This document shows, piece by piece, positions 7,850 through 16,029 of a stretch of DNA of 64,000 nucleotides (its first letter is position 1; each line of letters opens with the position of its first letter). The stretch is from an uncultured Alphaproteobacteria bacterium (GTDB lineage: Bacteria; Pseudomonadota; Alphaproteobacteria; HIMB59; GCA-002718135): the NCBI GenBank assembly GCA_902623255.1, contig CACNSY010000003.1:54433-118432 (forward strand). Reading direction: 5' to 3'. The translations under genes and the position numbers were made by a program. The notes beneath the pieces are model-generated. The model made no database searches. It was not told the origin of the DNA and worked only from the letters and a program-made list of their open reading frames with translations.

Positions 7850-8896
7850 ATGCTTAAGTATTTTATATCTCTATTAGTTTTAATTTCTTTTTCAGCTCAG
7901 GCTAAAGAAGAATTATTTATTTACAATTGGTCTGACTACATTGCCGAAGATACAATTGAAAATTTTGAAAATGAATTTGGCATTGATGTAACTTATGATG
8001 TTTTTGATTCAAATGAGGTTCTTGAAGCTAAACTTTTAGCTGGTGGGTCTGGCTATGATATTGTCGTGCCTTCTGGTTCTTTTTTAGAAAACCAAATCAA
8101 GGCTGGAGTTTTTCAAAAACTTGATAAATCTGAATTATCGAACTTAGGAAATTTAGATCCAGAAGTTTTATCAAAGATAGATGCACATGATCCAGGCGGT
8201 CAGTATTCAGTAAACTATATGTATGGCACAACCGGTATTGGTTACAATACTGATAAGGTTGATGAAGATGAGGTTACTAGTTGGAGTGTTTTATTTGACC
8301 CAGCTATAGCTTCTAAATATGAAGATTGTGGTATAGCAATGTTAGATGCACCATCTGAAGTAATGGAAATTGCCTTAAAATATGTAGGTAAAGATCCTAA
8401 CACCGAAGACGAAAATGATTATAAGGCTGCTCTTTCAATGTTGCAGGAAATTAGACCTTTCATTAGGTATTTTGATTCTTCTCAATATATAGACGATCTT
8501 GCTAATGGTGAAATTTGTCTAGCTATGGGATGGTCAGGTGATGTTTTTATTGCTGCTTACGAAGAAATAGAACCAGTTTGGTATTCTATTCCTTCAGAGG
8601 GAACTGTAATTTGGTTTGATATGATGGCAATTCCAGCTGATGCAAAAAATGTTTTAAATGCACATAAGTTTATAAATTATATTTTGCGCCCTGAAGTTGC
8701 TGCAGATATTACAAACTATGTTTGGTATTCTAATCCAAATAAAGCAGCTAATGAGCTAGTTGATCCAGAAATTTTAGGAGATCCAGCTATTTATCCAGAT
8801 GAAGCAACTTTAAGTATGCTATTTGCTGATACTGCTGACTCACCTAAAAAAGCACAATTATCAACTAAATATTTTAATAAATTTAAATCAAATTAA
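7850..8896 (+). CDS. potD: Spermidine/putrescine-binding periplasmic protein, PotD/PotF type
   Basis: This 348-residue extracytoplasmic binding protein captures polyamines for the ABC importer encoded by the next three genes. It begins with a Sec signal peptide (about residues 1-18, ending SAQA) and then ELFIYNWSDYIAEDT, the typical PotD/PotF N-terminus. Further family features are YDIVVPSGSFL, GTTGIGYN and the DLANGEICLAMGWSGD segment. Polyamine specificity fits the flanking agmatine and gamma-glutamylputrescine genes, although the family also includes binders of other amines. An AGGAGGGG ribosome site and a downstream hairpin suggest it is made in excess over the membrane parts. Confidence 0.92.
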   Translation: MLKYFISLLVLISFSAQAKEELFIYNWSDYIAEDTIENFENEFGIDVTYDVFDSNEVLEAKLLAGGSGYDIVVPSGSFLENQIKAGVFQKLDKSELSNLGNLDPEVLSKIDAHDPGGQYSVNYMYGTTGIGYNTDKVDEDEVTSWSVLFDPAIASKYEDCGIAMLDAPSEVMEIALKYVGKDPNTEDENDYKAALSMLQEIRPFIRYFDSSQYIDDLANGEICLAMGWSGDVFIAAYEEIEPVWYSIPSEGTVIWFDMMAIPADAKNVLNAHKFINYILRPEVAADITNYVWYSNPNKAANELVDPEILGDPAIYPDEATLSMLFADTADSPKKAQLSTKYFNKFKSN

Positions 8897-8912
8897 AAAA
8901 TATACTTCATTT

Positions 8913-8940
8913 CAGCACTAATATATTAATATTAGTGCTG
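8913..8940 (+). promoter_or_regulatory. Perfect 12-bp hairpin between potD and potA
   Basis: A CAGCACTAATAT arm (8913-8924) is followed by a 4-base loop and its exact complement (8929-8940). No T-run follows; the potA ATG begins eight bases later. Such intercistronic stems after binding-protein genes commonly protect the upstream mRNA end or reduce downstream expression, which is the likely role here. Confidence 0.75.
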
Positions 8941-8947
8941 ATTTAAG

Positions 8948-10015
8948 ATGGATAATAATTTTCTTGTAATTGAAAATATTTCTAAATCATTTGGAGATAA
9001 CAAAGTTTTAGAAAATATTAATTTAAATATTTCAAAATCTGAATTTTTTGGTCTCTTAGGATCATCGGGCTCAGGCAAAACTACCTTACTAAGAATACTA
9101 GGTGGATTTGAGAAGCCAGATACAGGACGTGTAATACTCGACGGAACGGACATAACAAACCTTGAACCTTTTGAAAGACCATTAAATTATATGTTTCAAT
9201 CATATGCTCTATTTCCTCACTTAAACGTATTTAATAATTTAGCTTTTGGAATAAAAGAAAATTTTACCCAAAAAGAAATTGAAATAAACGTAAGAAATAT
9301 TGCCGAACTTTTATCTATTGAACATTTATTAAATAGAAGAATTAAGCAATTATCAGGAGGAGAGCAGCAACGAGTTGCTCTTGGAAGGTGCTTAATAAAA
9401 AAACCTAAGTTATTATTATTAGATGAGCCTCTTGCAGCACTAGATAAAAAACTCAGATCAAAAACGCAATTAGAGTTAACAACACTACAAAAGAAACTAA
9501 AAATTACATTTGTTTTTGTCACCCATGATCAGGAAGAAGCAATGTCCTTATCTGATAGAATGGCAATAATGAAGAATGGTCTTATTTTGGAATGCTCTAG
9601 CCCTGAAGAGATTTATGAAAATCCTAAAAGTCTTTATACTGCCAATTTTATAGGAATTGCAAATATAATTGAGATTTATAAGAAAGATGAAAATTTTTAT
9701 TCTGATGATTTAGGTATAAATTTTAAATTAAACAAAGAATTAAAAAATACAAAAACTAATATTTTACTAAGACCAGAGAAAATAAAAATACAATCAATGA
9801 ATAATTTGAAAACAAGTTCATTTAATTCCTTTAGTGGAGAAATTTTAGAAAAATCATATTTGGGAAGTTTTACACGTTATGAAATTAAAATTAAAAATAT
9901 GATAATTTCAGTTTTAGATCAGAATTTTAACTCCAACTCAAATTATAATTTCCCAAAAGGGGAGAAAGTCATTTGTAGTTGGGAAAGTGAATCAATCAAG
10001 GTTTTAGAGGATTAA
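8948..10015 (+). CDS. potA: Polyamine ABC transporter ATP-binding protein
   Basis: This 355-residue ATPase energises polyamine import. Walker A is GSSGSGKTTLL at about 37-47, the signature LSGGEQQRVALGR at about 136-148, Walker B LLLLDEPLAALD and the switch histidine in VFVTHDQEEA. The last 100 residues look like the TOBE regulatory domain of PotA-type ATPases, including LLRPEKIKI. The potB start codon follows its stop directly. Confidence 0.93.
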   Translation: MDNNFLVIENISKSFGDNKVLENINLNISKSEFFGLLGSSGSGKTTLLRILGGFEKPDTGRVILDGTDITNLEPFERPLNYMFQSYALFPHLNVFNNLAFGIKENFTQKEIEINVRNIAELLSIEHLLNRRIKQLSGGEQQRVALGRCLIKKPKLLLLDEPLAALDKKLRSKTQLELTTLQKKLKITFVFVTHDQEEAMSLSDRMAIMKNGLILECSSPEEIYENPKSLYTANFIGIANIIEIYKKDENFYSDDLGINFKLNKELKNTKTNILLRPEKIKIQSMNNLKTSSFNSFSGEILEKSYLGSFTRYEIKIKNMIISVLDQNFNSNSNYNFPKGEKVICSWESESIKVLED

Positions 10016-10903
10016 TTGAAAAATAAATTATTTGAAAAATATTTTGTTTTTAGCCCTTATTTTTGGCTTGTTCTATTTTTTTTTATACCATTAGCTATAA
10101 TTTTTAAAATATCAATTTCGGTATCAGAATGGGGGATGCCCCCTTATCAAGATATTTTTCTTTTTGATAATGGATTTAAGATCAATACTACATTTGAAAA
10201 CTATGTTTATATATTTAGTGATTATTACTACATTGGATCTTTTGTAAACTCTTTGATACTAGCTCTAATATCTACTTTTTTTTGTTTACTTATTGGGTTC
10301 CCATTAGCTTTTTATATTGCGACTTCAAATATCAGATTAAGAAATATCCTATTAGTTTTAGTAGTTATTCCATTTTGGTCATCATTTTTATTAAGAGTAT
10401 ATGCATGGAAAATAATTTTACAGAATAATGGAATTTTAAATGTAATACTTCTAAACCTAGGCATAACATCAGAACCACTTCAATTATTATACAATCAATA
10501 TGCTGTCATCATGGGAATTGTATACACTTATTTACCTTTGATGATTTTACCACTCTATGGATACTTAAATAAATTTGACTTAAATTTTATTGAAGCATCA
10601 AAAGATTTAGGATTAAATCGTATTAAAACCTTTTTTAAAGTTATTCTTCCTTTGTCTGTTCCAGGAATTGTTGCTGGATCTTTATTAGTTTTTATACCTG
10701 TTGTTGGAGAATTTATTATACCTGAAATGTTAGGTGGTAGTGATAGATTGTATTATGGAAAAATATTATGGGAGGAATTCTTTGTTAATAGAAACTGGCC
10801 AGGTGCTAGTGCTTTAGCTTTTAGTGGAATTATTATTTTGGTTTTGCCAATTGTTATTTTTCAAATACTTTATTCTCGTTGGAGTGAAAAAAATGAAATC
10901 TAG
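10016..10903 (+). CDS. potB: Polyamine ABC transporter permease, PotB/PotH type
   Basis: This 295-residue inner-membrane permease has about six hydrophobic segments and the coupling motif ASKDLGLNRIKTFFKVILPLS (EAA loop, about 194-214) that contacts PotA. It ends with the typical EFIIPEMLGG and LYYGKILWEEF loops. The start is a TTG directly after the potA TAA, with no room for another start, so translation is probably coupled. Confidence 0.92.
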   Translation: MKNKLFEKYFVFSPYFWLVLFFFIPLAIIFKISISVSEWGMPPYQDIFLFDNGFKINTTFENYVYIFSDYYYIGSFVNSLILALISTFFCLLIGFPLAFYIATSNIRLRNILLVLVVIPFWSSFLLRVYAWKIILQNNGILNVILLNLGITSEPLQLLYNQYAVIMGIVYTYLPLMILPLYGYLNKFDLNFIEASKDLGLNRIKTFFKVILPLSVPGIVAGSLLVFIPVVGEFIIPEMLGGSDRLYYGKILWEEFFVNRNWPGASALAFSGIIILVLPIVIFQILYSRWSEKNEI

Positions 10904-11687
10904 TTTAATCAAAAGTACAGTTATTTTTTTAGGTTTATTTTTTTTATATTTCCCAATTTTAGTTTTAATTTTTTACTCATTTAATGAAAATAAGAGAGTA
11001 ATGGTTTGGAAAGGATTTTCTTTAAGATGGTACAATGAGTTATTTAATAATGAACAAATAATTGAGGCATTTATTATTAGTATTAAAATTGCAGCTTTGT
11101 CTGCAACTTTTGCTACAATTTTAGGAGTTATGATTGGATATTCACTTGTAAGAATAAGAAAAATTCCTTTTAAATCATTTTATATTTTTCTTTCATCAAC
11201 ACCTTTGGTTTTGCCAGAATTAATTTTAGGTCTTTCAATGTTACTTTTTTTTATAAGCTTAAATAATGTAATTGGATTTCCATCATCTAGAGGGCAATTA
11301 ACTATTTTTATATCACACGTTACTTTTTGTATTGCATTTGTCGCAATTATTATTCAAGCAAGATTAACTGACTTTAACAAAAATATTGAGGAAGCTGCGA
11401 TGGATCTAGGCTATAATTATACCAAGGTACTCTATAAGATAACTTTACCAATAATTTTACCTTCTATTATTGCTGGTTGGTTATTAACTTTTACAATTTC
11501 TTTAGATGATCTAGTTGTTGCGAGTTTTACTACTGGGCCTGGAGCTAACACATTGCCAATTGTAGTTTTTTCTAAAGTTAGATTAGGATTGAGTCCTGAA
11601 GTAAACGCATTATCAGCAATTTTAATGTTTGCTTTAATAATAATTGGTTTATTTTATTTTTATTTTAATAAAAAATTTAAACATTAA
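10893..11687 (+). CDS. potC: Polyamine ABC transporter permease, PotC/PotI type
   Basis: This is the second permease of the importer, 264 residues from the ATG at 10893. I prefer this start over one at 10824 because MKSSLIKST leads directly into the first membrane helix and overlaps potB by only 11 bp. It carries the EAA loop EEAAMDLGYNYTKVLYKITLP and the C-terminal DDLVVASFTTGPGANTLPI motif typical of PotC. Its 3' end overlaps the convergent puuA gene by 11 bp. Confidence 0.92.
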   Translation: MKSSLIKSTVIFLGLFFLYFPILVLIFYSFNENKRVMVWKGFSLRWYNELFNNEQIIEAFIISIKIAALSATFATILGVMIGYSLVRIRKIPFKSFYIFLSSTPLVLPELILGLSMLLFFISLNNVIGFPSSRGQLTIFISHVTFCIAFVAIIIQARLTDFNKNIEEAAMDLGYNYTKVLYKITLPIILPSIIAGWLLTFTISLDDLVVASFTTGPGANTLPIVVFSKVRLGLSPEVNALSAILMFALIIIGLFYFYFNKKFKH

Positions 11688-13044
11688 GTAATAAATATTC
11701 TCGCTCCCAAGAACTTATTACTGATAAATAAGCTTGATACTCAACTCTTCTTATCGCAGCTATCGACCTTACAAATTTTTCATTAAATATGGATTTTATA
11801 TCTTCATCATTTTCAAAGAGAGTTAACGATTCATCCATATTTTTAGGTAGATTAGAATTTTTATCTTTAAATGCACTATCTTTAGTTTCTGGATTTGGTT
11901 TTAAATTGTTTTTCATTCCTAAATATCCTGAAGCTAGATTAGCTGCAAAAACTAGATATGGATTTGTATCAGATCCAGGAATTCTATTTTCAATACGTAT
12001 ATTCCTTTCCTCAATTGATGGAATTCTAAAACCACAACTTCTATTACCTATTCCCCATTTAACATTTTTAGGAGCACCCCAAGTTGCAAACAATCTTCTA
12101 AATGAATTTATATTTGGAGCGTATATTGGCATTAATAATGGAGTATATTTTTCCAAACCGCCTAAATAGTTTTTCATTTTTTTTGAAATTTTAGTTGATT
12201 GATTAAAAAAAATATTGTTATTTTTTTCATTATATATTGATTGATGTATGTGCATTGCACTACCAGGTTGGTTCTCCATAGGTTTTGCCATAAATGTTGC
12301 ATGAAGTTTATGTTTCAAAGCTGACTGTCTTAAAGTTCTTTTAAATAAAAATACCTGGTCTGCTAGATCTAAAGGATCGCCATGCTGAAAATTAATTTCC
12401 ATCTGAGCTGAGCCAGATTCATGATTAATAGTATCAATTTCTATATTTTGTGCTTCACAATAATTATATACATCCTCAAAAAGATGATCAAATTCGTTAA
12501 CAGCATCTATACCCAAGGCTTGCTTACCTGTTTCTTGTCTACCTGATTGACCAACTGGCACTTCGAGGGGGTAATCTGAGTCAGCATTAGGTTTCACTAA
12601 ATAAAATTCTAACTCTGGTGAAACAATTGGAGTTAATTTATCTTTTTTATAAAGTTTAAGAATATTTTTTAGAGCATTTCTACTAGAATTTATAACATCA
12701 TCTCCACTAAGATTTATTGCATCGCAGATAATTTGTGCAGTAGGGTCGTCGTACCATGGCACTACTCTCATTGTATCAAAATCTGGTTTTAAAATTACAT
12801 CAATGTCAGTTGGATTGTAAACACTTCTTGGTAAAGCACCAGCAGAGTCCTCAGTTGCATAATCTCCTGATATGGTTTGAATAAAAGTTGATTGTGGTAA
12901 TCTGTGACTTTCATCTTCCAATCCTTTTAAAAATTTATTAGTTGGTAAAATCTTTCCCCTTGCTATACCTCCAAGATCTGGAACTAAACATTCAACTTCT
13001 GTAATAGAGTTTTCCTGAAACCAATTTTGAAATTTTTCAATCAT
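11677..13044 (-). CDS. puuA: Gamma-glutamylputrescine synthetase-like glutamine synthetase
   Basis: This 455-residue protein belongs to the glutamine-synthetase superfamily. Its N-terminus, EVECLVPDLGGIARGKILP, is typical of PuuA-type enzymes, and the ATP/metal site segments SPELEFYL, ETGKQALGIDAV, SAQMEINFQHGDPLD and AMHIHQSI are present. PuuA ligates glutamate to putrescine using ATP, the first step of the Puu pathway. It is divergent from the puuB-like oxidase across 50 bp and convergent with the polyamine importer, which supports a polyamine substrate. A related amine, such as ethanolamine or an alkylamine, remains possible. Confidence 0.85.
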   Translation of the reverse strand: MIEKFQNWFQENSITEVECLVPDLGGIARGKILPTNKFLKGLEDESHRLPQSTFIQTISGDYATEDSAGALPRSVYNPTDIDVILKPDFDTMRVVPWYDDPTAQIICDAINLSGDDVINSSRNALKNILKLYKKDKLTPIVSPELEFYLVKPNADSDYPLEVPVGQSGRQETGKQALGIDAVNEFDHLFEDVYNYCEAQNIEIDTINHESGSAQMEINFQHGDPLDLADQVFLFKRTLRQSALKHKLHATFMAKPMENQPGSAMHIHQSIYNEKNNNIFFNQSTKISKKMKNYLGGLEKYTPLLMPIYAPNINSFRRLFATWGAPKNVKWGIGNRSCGFRIPSIEERNIRIENRIPGSDTNPYLVFAANLASGYLGMKNNLKPNPETKDSAFKDKNSNLPKNMDESLTLFENDEDIKSIFNEKFVRSIAAIRRVEYQAYLSVISSWEREYLLLNV

Positions 13045-13094
13045 ATTGAGACTGTTTGTTTACTAATTATTATTAAACCATTAAAGATAAGTTA

Positions 13095-14417
13095 ATGTTT
13101 ACTACAAAAAAAAGAACCTTTAATCAACATGATAATGAAAAAGAGAGTTTTTATAAATTTTCAGCACCAAATTTTCCTAATCAAATTAAATTAAATGAGA
13201 ATATTTCAACTGATGTATGTATTATTGGAGGTGGTTTAACAGGTATTTCTTCAGCATTAAATTTATCTAATCAAGGTTTATCAATAACGATTTTGGAAGC
13301 AAATAAAGTTGGATCTGGTGCTTCTGGTAGGAATGGCGGTCAACTAGGAATTGGAATGAGGAAAGATCAATTCTACTTAGAAAAAAAATTTGGTATTGAA
13401 AAAGCAAAATTTTTTTGGAAAATTGGATTAGATGCAGTTTCAAATGTTGTTAATTTAATTGAAAAATACAAAATTGACTGTGCGCTTAGACAAGGTGTTC
13501 TTCATGTAGGCAACACAAAAAAAGATTATAAATATTTTCAAGATGAAATTGAGCATATGCAGAAAAATTATAATTATAATAATTATGAATACTTTGACCA
13601 CAAATCAATAAGAGATGAAGTTAATAGTGACAGGTATTTTTCTGGAATGCTTTTAAAGGATTCTTATCATTTAAACCCATTAAAACTGACATATGGTTTA
13701 GCAGAACAGTGTTTAGCAAATGGTATAAATATATATGAAAATTCTCCGGCTGATAAAATTGTTGATTATCAAAAAGAAGTTATAATTCACTCTGGAAAAA
13801 ATATTATTAAAGCAAAGAAAGTAATTATTGGTTGCAATGGTTATCTTGACAATCTTTTAGGATCAAAGAGAAATTATTTTATGCCTATAAATAATTATAT
13901 TATTGCAACAGAACCTCTCGGAAAAGATATGGCAAGTAAATTAATCAAAAGAAATTGTGGCGTAATAGATTCTAGATTTATGATTGATTATTATAGATTT
14001 TCAGAAGACTACAGGCTTCTTTTTGGAGGACCTGAAACAATTACATCTCATTTTGTAAAAGATGCAAAGAGTTTTGTCTCCAAACGAATGTATAAAGTTT
14101 TTCCTGAATTAAAAAAGTTTAAAATTGAATTTTCTTGGGGAGGTACCTTAGCAATATCGATTAATAGATTGCCTATTTTTGGAACTATAATGAATCAAAA
14201 GTTATATTATGCTCATGCTTACTCTGGGCATGGTTTAGCTATGAGTATTATGGGAGGAAAAATGATAGCTGAAAAAATTTTAAATAAATCAAATAATTTT
14301 GATATGTTTGAGCAAATTAATCATTTTAAAATTCCAGGTGGCAACATGTTTAGAAGACCATTGTATTCTTCAGCCATTATTTATTATAGGTTAATGGATT
14401 ATTTAAATAGATTGTAA
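13095..14417 (+). CDS. puuB: FAD-dependent amine oxidase, gamma-glutamylputrescine oxidase-like
   Basis: This 440-residue DAO-family flavoprotein would oxidise gamma-glutamylputrescine to the aldehyde with release of ammonia. The dinucleotide motif DVCIIGGGLTGISSALNL is at about 41-58, followed by LEANKVGSGASGRNGGQLG, the second FAD contact typical of PuuB/OrdL proteins, and near the end YAHAYSGHGLAMS. It pairs with the divergent puuA. The next Puu steps (aldehyde dehydrogenase and gamma-Glu-GABA hydrolase) are not in this window. The stop abuts the tsaC stop. Confidence 0.85.
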   Translation: MFTTKKRTFNQHDNEKESFYKFSAPNFPNQIKLNENISTDVCIIGGGLTGISSALNLSNQGLSITILEANKVGSGASGRNGGQLGIGMRKDQFYLEKKFGIEKAKFFWKIGLDAVSNVVNLIEKYKIDCALRQGVLHVGNTKKDYKYFQDEIEHMQKNYNYNNYEYFDHKSIRDEVNSDRYFSGMLLKDSYHLNPLKLTYGLAEQCLANGINIYENSPADKIVDYQKEVIIHSGKNIIKAKKVIIGCNGYLDNLLGSKRNYFMPINNYIIATEPLGKDMASKLIKRNCGVIDSRFMIDYYRFSEDYRLLFGGPETITSHFVKDAKSFVSKRMYKVFPELKKFKIEFSWGGTLAISINRLPIFGTIMNQKLYYAHAYSGHGLAMSIMGGKMIAEKILNKSNNFDMFEQINHFKIPGGNMFRRPLYSSAIIYYRLMDYLNRL

Positions 14418-15335
14418 TTACTTAATTGCTCTTCTTAATCTGTCATTTATAGTTTTGCCAAGCCCTTTATCAGGTATTTCTACTACAGCAATTTTTTTGC
14501 ATCTACTTTGATCTAATTTATGAAGATAATGATAAAAATTTTTTGCTGCTTCATTTAAATTTCTATTATTACTCAAATTTAAATTAATTATTTTAGACTT
14601 TAATTTATTGTAGCCAAAATTTAATAAACCTTCATTTTTTAGTATTCTCTTAGCATTCATTCTTATTGGCTTTAAAGTTGAGTAATGTTTTTTTAAATTA
14701 CCAGGAGAAATAGATGATTTCTTTTTAATTTTTACTTTTGCATATCTATTTAGCTCTTCAACAGTTATGCTGCCATATCTTAATACTTCAATTTGATTAT
14801 TGGTATCAATTCTAATAACTGTGGACTCTAGTCCATGAGAAGACTGTTTATCTTTTAAAACAAATATTTTTTTTACTAGAATAGGATCGATATCCATAAT
14901 ATTAGTTACGGAAGTTCTTTCTGATAGATTAGCACTAGGGGCTGCAATAGGTAGGTCAAATAAAGTAATTAATTTTTTAGCCAATTTATTACCGGGAATT
15001 CTGCAGCCAACTAAAGTTGAGTTGTTAGAGACTAATTTTGATATTTTAGAATTTTTCTTTTTTTTTAATATTATCGTCAAAGGACCAGGCCAGAATTTTG
15101 AACCTAATTTTTTTTCAAATTTATTTAAAATAAAATATTTTTCTATTTGTTTAATACTTTTAAAGTGACAGATAATTGGATTACTTCGTGGTCTTTTTTT
15201 TACTTTAAAAATAGATTTTACAGCCTCATCATTTGTTGCATCTGCTCCAAGACCAAATACTGTTTCTGTGGGAAATATTACAAGTTCTCCACTGCTTAAT
15301 AAATTTTTTGCAATATCTAACTTATTTTTTTTCAT
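14418..15335 (-). CDS. tsaC: L-threonylcarbamoyladenylate synthase, Sua5/YrdC type
   Basis: This enzyme makes threonylcarbamoyl-AMP from threonine, bicarbonate and ATP for the t6A37 modification of ANN-decoding tRNAs. The YrdC domain spans about 1-190 with FPTETVFGLGADA, KVKKRPRSNPIICH, WPGPLTIIL and LPIAAPSANLSE. At 305 residues it also keeps the C-terminal Sua5-type region (SPGNLKKHYSTLKP is the linker signature). It is divergent from the ParA gene. Confidence 0.94.
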   Translation of the reverse strand: MKKNKLDIAKNLLSSGELVIFPTETVFGLGADATNDEAVKSIFKVKKRPRSNPIICHFKSIKQIEKYFILNKFEKKLGSKFWPGPLTIILKKKKNSKISKLVSNNSTLVGCRIPGNKLAKKLITLFDLPIAAPSANLSERTSVTNIMDIDPILVKKIFVLKDKQSSHGLESTVIRIDTNNQIEVLRYGSITVEELNRYAKVKIKKKSSISPGNLKKHYSTLKPIRMNAKRILKNEGLLNFGYNKLKSKIINLNLSNNRNLNEAAKNFYHYLHKLDQSRCKKIAVVEIPDKGLGKTINDRLRRAIK

Positions 15336-15392
15336 ATTTTTTTATAAAATGTTTCCATCTATCTTTAAAATAGTTATTATCAATACTTGTAT

Positions 15393-16025
15393 ATGGGAAA
15401 AGTTATAGCATTTTCGAATCAAAAAGGTGGTTCAGGTAAATCGACTCTTTCAGCAAATTTATCAGTTTTGTGGAGCAATAGTGGTTACAAAGTAGCTGTT
15501 ATAGACGCTGATGCACAAAAAAGTCTATCATATTGGCTTGAAGCAAGAAAAACTTATTATGGTGAAGATGATATTGGAATAACTCAATTAAATTTTGATA
15601 TAAGGAATTTAATAGATGAAATTAAAGCCATAAAAAGAAAGTATGACTTTATAATAATTGATAGCCCTCCATCTATAACTTTTGAAACAATGCAGGTTGT
15701 AAAAGCTTCTGATAGGGTATTTGTTCCAGTACAACCAAGTCCAGTAGACTTAATGGCTACACTTCCTTTTTTAAAAATTGCAAAACAAGAAAGAAAAAAT
15801 CCAATAATTATTCTTAATAGAGTGATGCCGAGAGCAAAATTAACTGACGCAATGATTCTTCGTTTAAGATATGCTGGTGCTAAAATTGCTCGCTCCCGGC
15901 TGTCTAGCAAAGTATTATTTGCAGAAACATTCTCAGTTGGAAGGGGTGTAGTAGATATAAGTGTTACATCAGATGCTTCAAAAGAAATAATTAATGTTGG
16001 AAACGAAATTTTAAGAAATTTCTAA
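15393..16025 (+). CDS. Orphan ParA/MinD-family ATPase
   Basis: This is a 210-residue deviant-Walker ATPase: FSNQKGGSGKSTLSANL at about 7-23, VIDADAQKSLSYW and FIIIDSPPSI. It is small and has no DNA-binding N-terminal domain, and there is no ParB gene beside it, unlike chromosome-partition ParA. Proteins of this class position plasmids, chemoreceptor arrays, carboxysomes or other cargo through ATP-dependent gradients; the cargo here is unknown. The ATG at 15393 is preferred over an in-frame TTG at 15387. glmU follows four bases after its stop. Confidence 0.85.
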   Translation: MGKVIAFSNQKGGSGKSTLSANLSVLWSNSGYKVAVIDADAQKSLSYWLEARKTYYGEDDIGITQLNFDIRNLIDEIKAIKRKYDFIIIDSPPSITFETMQVVKASDRVFVPVQPSPVDLMATLPFLKIAKQERKNPIIILNRVMPRAKLTDAMILRLRYAGAKIARSRLSSKVLFAETFSVGRGVVDISVTSDASKEIINVGNEILRNF

Positions 16026-16029
16026 CTTA

